A DNA stretch of 64,000 nucleotides from Rhynchopus sp. YZ270_cl-10. Its lineage: Eukaryota > Euglenozoa > Diplonemea > Diplonemida > Diplonemidae. The stretch spans positions 1 to 64,000 of the forward strand of contig OZ037891.1 in assembly GCA_964035575.1 (NCBI GenBank). The letters are read 5' to 3'. The notes below the pieces were generated by a model. The model was not told where the DNA came from and did not search any database. It was given only the letters and a program-made list of their open reading frames with translations. This document shows positions 24,594 through 35,475 of the stretch, one piece after another; within the stretch, counting starts at the first letter, position 1; every line of letters starts with the position of its first letter. The translations under genes and the position numbers were made by a program.

Positions 24594-27500
24594 AACAGCA
24601 GCAACAGCAGCAACAGCAGCAACAGCAGCAACAGCAGCAACAGCAGCAACAGCAGCAACAGCAGCAACAACATAAGCTGCATCAACAGCAGTAGCAGGAG
24701 CACCAACATCAGGAGCGGCAGCTTCCTATGCTACAACAGCTTCCTCATCAGTGGCAGGAGCCCCATTCCCCCCCTTTTTTACCCCAAAAAGAGGCCTCTT
24801 GAGCCCAACAACCCAAGCAGCTGCAGCTTTGATAGCAGCAACAAAAACGTGTGTGGAGGCAACAAAGTAAAGAACTGTTGTCATAACAACCCACACCCCC
24901 CTTCCCCCCATGATATCCCCAAAAAGAGGCAATGTATGCCCAACCACATCAGTGGCTGCAACTGTGATAGCAGCAAAAACGAAATCTTCGGAGTCCTGGG
25001 TGGGGTCCCAGTATCACCCCTGGTGTGCAGCAGCAGTTCCAAAGGCCTTTACAGCAGCAGTTCCAACAGCAGGCTCTACAGCTTTTTCACCAGCAGTTCC
25101 AAAGGCTTCAGCAGCAGCGGTTCCAACAGCAGGTCCAACAGCAGGCACAACAGCAGTTTAAACAGCAGTTCCAACGGCTTCTGCAGCAGCAAGAGCGTTT
25201 CCAAAAGCAGTTCCAGCAGCAGTTCCAGCAGCAGTTCCAACAGCAGGCACAACAACAGTTTCAACTGCAGTTCCAAAGACTTCTGCAGCAGCAGCTCCAA
25301 CAGCAGGTCCAACAGCAGGCACAACAGCAGTTTCAACAGCAGTTCCAATGGCTTCTGCGGCAGCAGCTCCAACGGCGGGTCCAGCAGCGTCTCCAACAGC
25401 AGTTCCAGCAGCAGTTCCAACAGCAGGCACAACAGCAGTTTAAACAGCAGTTCCAATGGCTTCTGCAGCAGCAGTTCCAACAGCGTTTCCAAAAGCAGTT
25501 CCAGCTACAGGCACAACAGCAGTTTCATCAGCAGTTCCAAGGACTTCTGCGGCAGCAGCTCTAACGGCAGGTCCAACAGCAGTTCCAACAGCAGGCTTAG
25601 CAGCAGTTTCAACAGCAGTTCCAAAGACTTCTGCAGCAGCGTTTCCAACAGCCGTTCCAGCAGCAGTTCCAACAGCAGGCACAACAGCAGTTTAAACAGC
25701 AGTTCCAATGGCTTCTGCAGCAGCAGTTCCAACAGCGTTTCCAAAAGCAGTTCCAGCAACAGGCACAACAGCAGTTTCATCAGCAGTTCCAAGGACTTCT
25801 GCGGCAGCAGCTCTAACGGCAGGTCCAACAGCAGTTCCAACAGCAGGCTTAACAGCAGTTTTAACAGCAGTTCCAAAGACTTCTGCAGCAGCGGTTCCAA
25901 CAGCAGGTCCAACAGCGTCTCCAAAAGCAGTTCCAGCAGCAGTTCCAACAGCAGGCACAACAGCAGTTTCAACTGCAGTTCCAAAGACTTCGGCAGCAGC
26001 AGCTCCAACAGCAGGTCCAACAGCAGGCTTAGCAGCAGTTTCAACAGCAGTTCCAAAGACTTCTGCAGCAGCGTTTCCAACAGCCGTTCCAGCAGCAGTT
26101 CCAACAGCAGGCACAACAGCAGTTTAAACAGCAGTTCCAATGGCTTCTGCAGCAGCAGTTCCAACAGCGTTTCCAAAAGCAGTTCCAGCAACAGGCACAA
26201 CAGCAGGCACAACAGCAGTTTCATCAGCAGTTCCAAGGACTTCTGCGGCAGCAGCTCTAACGGCAGGTCCAACAGCAGTTCCAACAGCAGGCTTAACAGC
26301 AGTTTTAACAGCAGTTCCATAGACTTCTGCAGCAGCAGTTCCAACAGCAGGTCCAACAGCAGGCACAACAGCGGTTTCAACAGCAGTTCCAATGGCTTCT
26401 GCGGCAGCAGCTCCAACGGCGGGTCCAGCAGCGTCTCCAACAGCAGTTCCAGCAGCAGTTCCAACAGCAGGCACAACAGCAGTTTCAACAGCAGTTCCAT
26501 AGACTTCTGCAGCAGCAGTTCCAACAGCGTTTCCAAAAGCAGTTCAAGCAACAGGCACAACAGCAGGCACAACAGCAGTTTCATCAGCAGTTCCAAGGAC
26601 TTCTGCGGCAGCAGCTCTAACGGCAGGTCCAACAGCAGTTCCAACAGCAGGCTTAACAGCAGTTTTAACAGCAGTTCCAAAGACTTCTGCAGCAGCGGTT
26701 CCAACAGCAGGTCCAACAGCGTCTCCAAAAGCAGTTCCAGCAGCAGTTCCAACAGCAGGCACAACAGCAGTTTCAACTGCAGTTCCATAGACTTCTGCAG
26801 CAGCAGTTCCAACAGCAGGTCCAACAGCAGCACCAACATCAACAGCAGACGCAGCAACAACAACTTAGGGGGTGGTGAGCGAGGTATGCTGGTGTTCGGG
26901 GTCAGCCTTGAGGGGCGAGAAGGACAGAGTGGCTGTGTGATGATGCGGGTGTGGCAAAAGGGGTGTGTACAGATAGAGTTTTGGTTCGACTGGTGGTGCA
27001 ACCTCTGGGAGGTCTTCACCTCCTTGCGTCAACCTGACCCCTGCTGGGTAGTCGAGGCACCTGAGTGGGGAGTGTTTGTGTCGTTCGCGGTCCTGGATCT
27101 GTGGAAGGACAGACGCGCCCCTACCCTCAGTCATCTCATTTTGTGGCTAGTGGGCAGGAGGACCAGGAGGACGCGACGAGGACACCGGTCCTTGAACTGG
27201 ACCAAGTCACAGGCGGGCAGGCTCCGTCGGCGCAAGGCGCCCTGCAATCGTCCGCCCTCTCCGGCAGCGCACCCAGTTTTCCGCAGGATCAGGGTCGCCG
27301 ATGCGTTGAGAGGTGCTTTGCAGTGTGTGGCCATCTGGGTTCTGGTTTTTGTGGGGTCTGAGCTTGGGAGGTCAGCGCCACATGTTTTGGGTTGCGCGCT
27401 TTTTCGGGACGCGGAGGTGCTGGGGGTGGGTCTGCTGCGGGGACTGTGCCGCGTTCGGAGAGGATGGCGGTGGCTGGAAGGGGCGAGCGAGCGAGTGCGC

Positions 27501-30500
27501 CGATGGACCGGAGGGATCCGAGTGGCTGCCAGCTTGGTGAGGGCCAGTGTGATGGGGGTGGGTCAGTTGTCGGTGTGTGCAGCCGAGTGGGTGTGGGTTG
27601 CATGGTCCGCAGGTGGTTGTTTGGCGGGTTTTGTGGCACTGGTCGGCGTCGAGCGCCCACTTGGCTGGGTTCTTCTCTTGGAGGTGCGCCGTGTGGCAGC
27701 ACGCAGGTGGACTCGTAGGATCGGGATGGCATTTGGCATGCTGGTGGTGTCCCTACTGGTCTTGCTGTCGTTGTTGTGGCGAGCGGTGACGCCCTGGGAC
27801 CTGCGCCCTGCCCCTGCTGATCCGGAGCACCCGATCAGCTTGTCCCCGTTTGCGTTGACCGGTGGGTGCGCAAACGTGAACGCTCCTGCGTATACAGAGC
27901 AAGCGGTGTCTGTGGACGCGACTCTGGCGAAGTTTGGAGCTAAACGCATCCCCAACGTGTCCACAAATGATTGTGGTTATGTGGCACTACACCTCTGGGA
28001 CCACGACACGCAGCCGGACGTGAGGGCAATGCGCAAGCAGCTGTATGACACAGCAGTGGAGGTGTCGAACCGCCTGGTGCAGGTGCTGGGGTCGCAGGAG
28101 GCCATGACGGAGTTTGCCAATGGTGTGACCGGCGAGGCCCACCTCAACCACTTGGGGCTTCAGCTCACCGCGACAGCATCCCGCATCAACATCGTGGTGG
28201 TGCAGGCGTCGGAAGAGAACCCCCTCGTGCGCATCACCCCTGGTAGCAAAAGAGTCGCCAAGTCGTACGCGGAGAGCTTCCAAGCGAAACTTCCCACGGT
28301 CGTCATCGCTCTCTGTGACTCTCACTTTGAGGCAGTGGAGCTTGTCCCGGAGGTGGGGAAGACCAAGGAGGGGATGGCAGAGAAGATGAGGAAGGAGGCT
28401 CGGCAGGCAGTGCTGGACACAGCGCATTTGGATGGCATCATCCCCACCAACACCACCACCACCGCCCCCCTGGCTACCAAGCTGGGACACATCAATGCGG
28501 ATCGGGTGTTCTGCCCCTTTGATGGATGCAGAGCGGGAATTTTGTCTTCGAGTGATGCGGTCGGGGGCCTGTCTCGTAAGGGCTTGCTGCAGCACATGCG
28601 TCGCCACCAGGCGGATGGAGCGTACATCCCCGACGAGCTGTTGGGCCACTTGGGCATGTCGCGCTGTGCGAACGATCAGTGCGACATGCTATTGCCGCAG
28701 AGCAAGGAGGTCTGCAACACCTGTACGGTGCACTTTGGCGAAGAAGGCTTCACCGCTCCGTCTCCCTCCAGTCGAGGAATGCTGACAGATCAGGATGACC
28801 TCCCCTCCTTTGAAGTCATGGGGACCACCAGGATCCAGCTGAAGGGCGGGTGCCCAGACAAACACCTGCAGCTGTACAGCGAGCTCTTCCTGAGGGTTCT
28901 TATGGACATCCTTGAGTACCAAGACGAGGTGGCCTGGAAGCGCCTTGCACTGTTCTTCACTGTGTTGCACCGGACACGGACAGAACGAGGGGGCAAGGAC
29001 CAGGAGCGACGTTTGACGAGCACTTGGGGGAAGGACTTGGAGGCTTGGAAGGCTGGCCAGTATGTCGCCCTGTGGGAGCAAACGGTAGAGGAGCGGAAGC
29101 CAAGGCCCTCTGGGTGGTCGGATGAGGACACTGACGAAGGGAGACGGAAGCGCACCATCGCCAAAGCGAGAGCAGGACTCCCGAGCCAGGCCATGTCTTG
29201 CGCTACCAGCGACGGCCTCGCCCCACAGACACCGGCGACGCTGGAAAAGCTTCAGACGAAGCACCCAGCCGCTGCCGACTCCAAGGCCCTGGAGCAGGCG
29301 GATTGGCCCCAGCCTCAGGAGGTCCCACCGGTGACAGTGGTGGAGGTGATGAAGGCCCTGCGGAGCATGCCGAAGTCATCGGCGGCGGGTCCCTCGAACG
29401 TGACGGGCGCGCACCTTCGTACACTTTGCCTACAGAGGCGGGCTAAGGGCACTTTGGCAGCGCTGGCCGCAGTGTTGACGTCTTTGGCACGAGGAAATGC
29501 TCCAGTGGAGGTGGCTGAGTTCTTCGCCGGCGCTAACTTGGTGGCTCTCCGGAAGCCTGCAAAGGGGCCGGGCCTGGAGGAGGACGTGCGACCGATTGCG
29601 GTTGGGGACACTCTCCGCAGACTGGTGGGAAAGATTCTGTCGGCGCGAGTGCGGGTGCCTGCTAGGACGCTTCTTCTTCGAGGGAACCAGGTGGGGGTGG
29701 CAACGGCAAGGGGGGCGGCAGTGGCGACTGATGTTATCTCGCAGTACGCCGTGCGCAACCGCGGAAAAGGTAAAGTCATTTTGAAAATTGACTACCGTAA
29801 CGCGTTCAACTGCGTAGACCGCCTGTCGATGCTAAGAGCGGTCGACGCGAACCTCCCCGAGCTGGCCCCATGGGTGCGATGGTGTTACCTGGAGCCCTCC
29901 AGCCTGTATTATGGTGGAGATACCATAAGGTCACAGCGCGGAGCTCAACAAGGAGATCCCTTGGGCCCGCTTCTCTTCTCCCTGACCATCCACCAGATGG
30001 CGCTAGAGCTGAAGGGGCACCCAGGCCTGGATGGGACTTTGTGGTACCTCGATGACGGCTCTCTGCGGGGGTCCCCTAAGGCGGTTTTTGAGGCGTACCA
30101 GGTTCTGCGCACTCGTAGCTCCGAACTGGGGTTGGAGGTGAACGCGAACAAGTGTGAGCTCATCTCCACTGGTGGCGTCTCCAAGGAGGATCTCGAGGCC
30201 GTGGGGTTCACGTTGAACGAGGGTGGACAGGACGCCATGGGTGAAGGCGGGTTTCGGCTGTTGGATGTGGATGGGTTCGATTTCTTGGGCATCCCCATTG
30301 GGTCTGCGGCTTTCTGCGAGGAGTACATGGCCCGGAAGGTGGACGATTCCCGCCGCAACCTGGAAGCCCTTGTGGACCTCGGGGACTCCCAGGCAGCCTT
30401 CTACGTACTGAGATACTGCGAAGGCTACTGCCGCATGGTGTTCTACATGCGGGGGATCCCACAGTGCGCGGAGTACCTGACGGCTTTTGACGACCTGATT

Positions 30501-33500
30501 GACAGGTGCCTGGCTGCGCTTCTGCATGACCCGGATGGGGCGCTGCCGGAGTTGGCAAGGGCGCAGGCGGCGCTTCCTGTGGCGCTTGGGGGGCTGGGTA
30601 TCCGTCGCACAGTGGACCATCGGACGGCTGCGTCCCTCGCCTCTCAGTCAGGGAACCTGCAACTGTCGCAGGCCTTGGACCCTGCCTTCACCTGGGATGA
30701 GGAGAGATGGAACAGCGCGGCTGAGGAGTACAACTCCAGGGTACCGGTGGCGTTTCACGTGGACAGGGCTCAGCCGAAGAAGATCCTGGAGCAGCAGAGT
30801 CTGTCAGCTGCGGTGATTGACGCCCAGGCAGACAAGTTGATGCAACAGCTCTGCATGCGAGACCGAGCACGGATGAAGTCCCTTCTCCTGCCGCTTTCTG
30901 GGACGTACCTCACGGCGACACCCTCAGCAAGGAACCAGATGTCTTCAGCGGACTTTGCGGTTGTGACCCGTTTCCGACTAGGGGTGGCCATCCATGCGGA
31001 GGGAACGACTTGCTCGGCATGTCAGGGGGGGCAGAAAAGGGTTGTCATGGACTCCTTTGGCGACCACACCTTTGGCTGCCCCTACGCCAAACACCGCGTC
31101 GCCCGCCACAACGCCTTGCGGGATTCGGTGTACAGAGCGGCTCAAGGGGCGGGCTTGGACCCTGCTTTGGAGGAGACCGTGAGAGTGGATTTGGAGTCGA
31201 AGAAGCGGCCAGGCGACGTCTACCTCCCAGTAGGAGTGGCGGAAAATGGACCTCGTTGTTTGGACATCACCCACGTGTGCCCCACCTTGCCTTCCTACAG
31301 AACAGGGGCCTCGAAGTTTGTGGGCTGGTCGGCGAAGAACCAGGGCCAGGTCAAACGGGAGAAGCACGAGCGGGATTTGAACAAGATCAACACCAAGTTC
31401 TCCCCTATTGTGTTTGAAGCCTTCGGGGGTGCAGGCGACGAGGCGAACCTCTTGATTGCGCAGCTTGGAGGCCTGACGACGGGACAGACGTCGCACCTGA
31501 CAGGGTCGGCAGAGTTGCGCATCCGGGAGAGCATTGCGGTGGCGTACCAGAAAAAGGTCGCATCTTCCTTTCTGGAGCGGGGTGCTATGTGTGTAGGGAT
31601 TGCCACCCTGAAGCGGGAGCCGTGTGTGGAGGTAGATGTGGCACCGTCTGCAGAGGACATGGACCGGTTTGGACGCCGCAGTGCAGGGGCCGTGGAACCT
31701 CTCTGTGATGATGCGAACCCTGACGACGATATGAGTCGTCCTGCTCCAGACCGGTCGGAGGAGCAGCAGGGGAAGCGCAAGAGGGACGTGAAGCCGGACC
31801 ACGTGGAGCCACCGAGGAAGCGGACCGGGAGGTTCGATTCGGCTACCGTGATTCCGGAAGGGCCGGGTCTCGATGTGGTGCGTGAGTGGGAGTTTTTGCG
31901 TGAGTGCCCGGCAGCGCAGAGGCCTCGGGCGACGGAACAGGCGGCCAAGCTGGGAGCCTCGAAGGTGACTTGGTCGTTTGTGGCGGGGGACTGTGCTTTT
32001 GAGGCTTTGCTCTTCGCCACTGGGCGCACGGATTTGTCGGTGGAGGGTCTGCGCCAGGCGGCAGTGAAGAAGGTCCAGGGCCGCGCTGATCTGTCGAGTG
32101 CGGCTGTCCCTAATTTTGGGGTCTGGCAGCGGCTGATGACGAGTGGGGACAGAGGAGACGAGCGTACGTGGGCGGATGCCATTGCAGTGGCGGGGGCAGG
32201 GGAGGCTCTTGAGGTATCTGTGGTCATCCTCAACGAGTTCGCCCGCCCTTCTCTGATGGTGCCAAGAAAACGGCCTAAGGCAGTGGTCCTTCTCCTCCAC
32301 TCGGGTGACCAGGATGCGGCAGATGGATCCGGCAGTATCCCGGGACACTACGAGCCCCTCACCATGGACCCGGCTCTGCAGCAGCACATCCTGTCTTTTG
32401 AGGCCACAGGTGGTAAGGGGGAGTGCCAGTCAGAGCGCCCCATGGCTTTTGTGGGAGCGAGGGAGGCGGAGGCGTCGAACACTTTCCTGCAGTGCGAACA
32501 ATGCAGCAAGCTCTTCGATGCGTCGGACGCACACTTCTGCTGTCACACGTGTGGTGGCTTGGCATGTCTGCACTGCGCTCAGGGGTCCAAGCACTGCCCT
32601 CTGTCGCAAATTGGCAGGGCGGAATACTTCAGTGCCCTGTCTTTTTTGCACTCGAATGTTCCGGCTCAGGCTGCCTCTGCGGAGGGGAGCGGAGACCCAC
32701 CACCTAAACGGGCTCCTTCTCCAGCAGTGCCAGCTCCCGAGGGCGAGGACGTCGAGGAGGTAGACACGCCAATGGCGGGCGAAGAGGGGCAGCAGGCAGA
32801 ACAGAAGCAGCAGAAGCACGAGAAGCAACGGAAACAGCAGAAGCAGCAACAACAAAAGGCGGACCAGGAGAAGAAGGAAGCGTTGCAGCGTGCGTCGGAC
32901 GCGTGGCAGCAAGCCCTGGAGGTACGGCGGGAGCATCGTCGGTCGTGGGGACCGGATTTGGCCGCGCTTCGGGGCACTTTTGGCGACCGCCAGCAGGAGT
33001 TGAGTCGTTTCCTGGAGGAACAGAATGTGCGTCTGGACCAGGCGAAGGCGGCGGACAGGCATCGTGTGGAGGAGCTGACCGCCAGGCACAAGCGGGAACT
33101 CGCAGAGGACGCGAAGAGGATGCATGCGCAGTACTTGGAAGACTGCGATCGGCACCCCGAAGCAGGAGAGTCGCTCCGGGCGGAGTATGACAGGCAGCGC
33201 TGCGAGAGGCATTACGCCATCGCAGCTAAGCATGAGTTGGAGCAGAAGGCGACCACTCTGTTGTTGACGGCGGTGAACCTCTCCCGACAGCTGGAGGCAG
33301 AACGCATGGTGGCATACGGGCGGTGCTTTGGGGTGGTGTGCGAAGGGCGGCTATTCCTCCCCTGCCATGCGGTGCGGAGAGCGGTGGGCGACGACCCTGA
33401 AGGACTCGAACCTGACTGTGTCGGCGACTGGATGGCTCTCTTTGGTCCTCAAGGTGCTTCTCCGTGCCCGGGCGAGTTCCTGTACTGCTGGGCGACACAG

Positions 33501-34595
33501 CAGCCGTGGAGTGGGAACGGGGAGGGGGACGGTGATTGCCCGGAGTCGGTGGTCGCCCGTCAGGCGGTTAGGAAGATAGCAGGGGAGGCCGGATACTGCG
33601 ACACCTGGGGCAAGACCAGCGCGGTCATCGTCGTTCGGGAAGGCAGGGTCAGCTGGGGAACCCCTTCTCGGGATCAGCTGGAGGAGGAGGTGGGGCGACA
33701 GGCCGAGGCGGCAGACACCGAGGTGCGTGTGAAGGTGGAGGAGATGGATGATGATGAGCAGGAGCAGGAGGAGGACCTCGACACCGCGATGGAGGGGGCG
33801 GATCGCTCGCATTCTCTGTCAGTGGAAGGCATCCCTGACCAGAAGAAGCAAGCGAGGGTGAGGGAATTGCTGAGGGCGCAGAGCGAGGCTTGGATGTGGA
33901 CGGAGGAGGAGCGGACGGAGAGGGGGGGTCTTTTCCCGTGCCTCACCATGGGGTCGCCGGTGCCTTCTTCTGTGACGAAGTGGATCTCCCTGTTCCACTA
34001 CCGTCAGGGAGAGAAACAGGATGGCAGACCCTTGTTGTCACTCCCCCTCTCTACCGCTACTTTCACTCAGTGGTATGAGGTGATGAAGGTGGTGGGTTTG
34101 CATGAGTGGTCGGTTAAGGAAAAGTGCAAGGCAAAGTCGACGTTGCATGCCCTGACGGACAACCGGAGCAGTAGGGGGCAGGCCTTTGCAGCGGAGAGTA
34201 CAAGGAGGGAGAATGAGGCACGAGCGGCTCGAGAGGGAATAGGCCGACAACCTCAAGCCTCCTCTTCTTCTTCTTCTTCCTCCACCTCTGCAGGCCGTGG
34301 CACTACAACCTCCATCGCCCAACCTGCAGTCTCCACTTCTTCCTCCTCCTCATCGGCAGGCCGTGGCAATGCAACCTCCTCCGCCCAACCTGCTCCTTCC
34401 CCAGCTCCCAAAGGACCCCAGCGCCATGCAGCTCAGGGTAGGTCCAACACGTCGAACGTGTTCACCGACTCAGTGGCACAAGCGACGCAGCATGTGCTCT
34501 CGCCCCAGGAGGTGCAGAGAGGGCGCAATGGTCGCGGTGGTGGACAGAAGGGGAGACAGAGCGGAGGAAGGAAGGGGAACAAGGGGAAGAATTAG
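24594..34595 (+). CDS. LINE A polyprotein, copy 2 (start lost to the insert)
   Basis: Open from the insert junction to the stop at 34595, with the same domains as copy 1. An internal Met at 26886 would still give ~2,570 residues. Key positions: OTU-like 1 Cys 27972 and His 28323; C2H2 finger ~28511-28610; RT ~29580-30310 with the catalytic Asp of DYRNAF at ~29790 and YLDD at 30045-30056; CCHC/RLE ~31014-31290; OTU-like 2 Cys 31992 and His 32346; RING-like finger ~32485-32620; coiled coil ~32790-33240. It carries NKINTKF where copy 1 has NKTNTKF. If translation starts at the internal Met, the insert would not harm the product. Confidence 0.82.
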   Translation, partial: NSSNSSNSSNSSNSSNSSNSSNSSNNISCINSSSRSTNIRSGSFLCYNSFLISGRSPIPPLFYPKKRPLEPNNPSSCSFDSSNKNVCGGNKVKNCCHNNPHPPSPHDIPKKRQCMPNHISGCNCDSSKNEIFGVLGGVPVSPLVCSSSSKGLYSSSSNSRLYSFFTSSSKGFSSSGSNSRSNSRHNSSLNSSSNGFCSSKSVSKSSSSSSSSSSSNSRHNNSFNCSSKDFCSSSSNSRSNSRHNSSFNSSSNGFCGSSSNGGSSSVSNSSSSSSSNSRHNSSLNSSSNGFCSSSSNSVSKSSSSYRHNSSFISSSKDFCGSSSNGRSNSSSNSRLSSSFNSSSKDFCSSVSNSRSSSSSNSRHNSSLNSSSNGFCSSSSNSVSKSSSSNRHNSSFISSSKDFCGSSSNGRSNSSSNSRLNSSFNSSSKDFCSSGSNSRSNSVSKSSSSSSSNSRHNSSFNCSSKDFGSSSSNSRSNSRLSSSFNSSSKDFCSSVSNSRSSSSSNSRHNSSLNSSSNGFCSSSSNSVSKSSSSNRHNSRHNSSFISSSKDFCGSSSNGRSNSSSNSRLNSSFNSSSIDFCSSSSNSRSNSRHNSGFNSSSNGFCGSSSNGGSSSVSNSSSSSSSNSRHNSSFNSSSIDFCSSSSNSVSKSSSSNRHNSRHNSSFISSSKDFCGSSSNGRSNSSSNSRLNSSFNSSSKDFCSSGSNSRSNSVSKSSSSSSSNSRHNSSFNCSSIDFCSSSSNSRSNSSTNINSRRSNNNLGGGERGMLVFGVSLEGREGQSGCVMMRVWQKGCVQIEFWFDWWCNLWEVFTSLRQPDPCWVVEAPEWGVFVSFAVLDLWKDRRAPTLSHLILWLVGRRTRRTRRGHRSLNWTKSQAGRLRRRKAPCNRPPSPAAHPVFRRIRVADALRGALQCVAIWVLVFVGSELGRSAPHVLGCALFRDAEVLGVGLLRGLCRVRRGWRWLEGASERVRRWTGGIRVAASLVRASVMGVGQLSVCAAEWVWVAWSAGGCLAGFVALVGVERPLGWVLLLEVRRVAARRWTRRIGMAFGMLVVSLLVLLSLLWRAVTPWDLRPAPADPEHPISLSPFALTGGCANVNAPAYTEQAVSVDATLAKFGAKRIPNVSTNDCGYVALHLWDHDTQPDVRAMRKQLYDTAVEVSNRLVQVLGSQEAMTEFANGVTGEAHLNHLGLQLTATASRINIVVVQASEENPLVRITPGSKRVAKSYAESFQAKLPTVVIALCDSHFEAVELVPEVGKTKEGMAEKMRKEARQAVLDTAHLDGIIPTNTTTTAPLATKLGHINADRVFCPFDGCRAGILSSSDAVGGLSRKGLLQHMRRHQADGAYIPDELLGHLGMSRCANDQCDMLLPQSKEVCNTCTVHFGEEGFTAPSPSSRGMLTDQDDLPSFEVMGTTRIQLKGGCPDKHLQLYSELFLRVLMDILEYQDEVAWKRLALFFTVLHRTRTERGGKDQERRLTSTWGKDLEAWKAGQYVALWEQTVEERKPRPSGWSDEDTDEGRRKRTIAKARAGLPSQAMSCATSDGLAPQTPATLEKLQTKHPAAADSKALEQADWPQPQEVPPVTVVEVMKALRSMPKSSAAGPSNVTGAHLRTLCLQRRAKGTLAALAAVLTSLARGNAPVEVAEFFAGANLVALRKPAKGPGLEEDVRPIAVGDTLRRLVGKILSARVRVPARTLLLRGNQVGVATARGAAVATDVISQYAVRNRGKGKVILKIDYRNAFNCVDRLSMLRAVDANLPELAPWVRWCYLEPSSLYYGGDTIRSQRGAQQGDPLGPLLFSLTIHQMALELKGHPGLDGTLWYLDDGSLRGSPKAVFEAYQVLRTRSSELGLEVNANKCELISTGGVSKEDLEAVGFTLNEGGQDAMGEGGFRLLDVDGFDFLGIPIGSAAFCEEYMARKVDDSRRNLEALVDLGDSQAAFYVLRYCEGYCRMVFYMRGIPQCAEYLTAFDDLIDRCLAALLHDPDGALPELARAQAALPVALGGLGIRRTVDHRTAASLASQSGNLQLSQALDPAFTWDEERWNSAAEEYNSRVPVAFHVDRAQPKKILEQQSLSAAVIDAQADKLMQQLCMRDRARMKSLLLPLSGTYLTATPSARNQMSSADFAVVTRFRLGVAIHAEGTTCSACQGGQKRVVMDSFGDHTFGCPYAKHRVARHNALRDSVYRAAQGAGLDPALEETVRVDLESKKRPGDVYLPVGVAENGPRCLDITHVCPTLPSYRTGASKFVGWSAKNQGQVKREKHERDLNKINTKFSPIVFEAFGGAGDEANLLIAQLGGLTTGQTSHLTGSAELRIRESIAVAYQKKVASSFLERGAMCVGIATLKREPCVEVDVAPSAEDMDRFGRRSAGAVEPLCDDANPDDDMSRPAPDRSEEQQGKRKRDVKPDHVEPPRKRTGRFDSATVIPEGPGLDVVREWEFLRECPAAQRPRATEQAAKLGASKVTWSFVAGDCAFEALLFATGRTDLSVEGLRQAAVKKVQGRADLSSAAVPNFGVWQRLMTSGDRGDERTWADAIAVAGAGEALEVSVVILNEFARPSLMVPRKRPKAVVLLLHSGDQDAADGSGSIPGHYEPLTMDPALQQHILSFEATGGKGECQSERPMAFVGAREAEASNTFLQCEQCSKLFDASDAHFCCHTCGGLACLHCAQGSKHCPLSQIGRAEYFSALSFLHSNVPAQAASAEGSGDPPPKRAPSPAVPAPEGEDVEEVDTPMAGEEGQQAEQKQQKHEKQRKQQKQQQQKADQEKKEALQRASDAWQQALEVRREHRRSWGPDLAALRGTFGDRQQELSRFLEEQNVRLDQAKAADRHRVEELTARHKRELAEDAKRMHAQYLEDCDRHPEAGESLRAEYDRQRCERHYAIAAKHELEQKATTLLLTAVNLSRQLEAERMVAYGRCFGVVCEGRLFLPCHAVRRAVGDDPEGLEPDCVGDWMALFGPQGASPCPGEFLYCWATQQPWSGNGEGDGDCPESVVARQAVRKIAGEAGYCDTWGKTSAVIVVREGRVSWGTPSRDQLEEEVGRQAEAADTEVRVKVEEMDDDEQEQEEDLDTAMEGADRSHSLSVEGIPDQKKQARVRELLRAQSEAWMWTEEERTERGGLFPCLTMGSPVPSSVTKWISLFHYRQGEKQDGRPLLSLPLSTATFTQWYEVMKVVGLHEWSVKEKCKAKSTLHALTDNRSSRGQAFAAESTRRENEARAAREGIGRQPQASSSSSSSSTSAGRGTTTSIAQPAVSTSSSSSSAGRGNATSSAQPAPSPAPKGPQRHAAQGRSNTSNVFTDSVAQATQHVLSPQEVQRGRNGRGGGQKGRQSGGRKGNKGKN
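25025..26870. repeat. Coding minisatellite of LINE A copy 2
   Basis: Same triplet-phased repeat family as 18999-21660 in opposite orientation, shorter by about one 816-bp higher-order unit. Confidence 0.88.
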
Positions 34596-35475
34596 AGTGA
34601 GAGTTAGAGGGTGAGAGTGTGTGTATAGAAGCGTGTAGAGAATGACAGTTTGCCCCATGTTTATTTTTAACCCTTTTTATTTTGTGTTTTTTGTTCTTTT
34701 CATCCTTTGGGGTTTGCCCCCCCCTTTCCCCCCTTTCCGCCCCCCTTCCTTTTTGTTAATATTTTTGGTTGGCTGCTGGCTAGGACGGGTCTACCCCAGC
34801 GACGGCCCTTACCCCTTGGACGAGGCTCTGAGGGTAGAGGGCAGTCTTGGAGTAAGACCTGTCTAAGAGCCAGGCCAGTGGCATCAGGAGCCATTGGGCC
34901 ACTTTTATAGATTGTGCAGTAGAGTAGAGTTTGTACAGAACTCTTGTCCTTTGAGTTTCTTTTTTCACTCCTTTAGTTTTTCATTTTTACCTTGTGAAGG
35001 TCAATTTCAATTTTTCATTTTTCAAAACCACCACAGGTAAGCACGAGACCCACCATTGTTGTTGTTGATTTTGTTGTGCGTTATTGTTGTTTTCCCCTTT
35101 GGGTGTCAGTCAGTCGGGTCAGGTCACACTTACAGAAGTTCTCAAAAATTTTCACCAAAAAGAAAACTACTAAAAAGATTATGGAACTTCCTTTTTATTT
35201 GTTTGTGTGTTACAGAGGAAACGGCTCACTCAATCCCCTCCTTCTCCTTCTCCTCCCCTTCTCCTCCCCTCCCCTCCCCAAGACAAAGCAAAATAAAACT
35301 ACACCGGTAGACAGAGCAACCCTCCCGTCCCATCCCCTCCCCTTTTCCTTTTGGGAAAAATTGCACTCACATACGACCCTTTTGCTTATTTGCAGGGAAG
35401 TGTTGGTTGTAGTTGTCCCACATGCTTTCTATTTTAGTGCCACTAACTGTGTTTTCAGGCACTGTCTTGCCAGTA

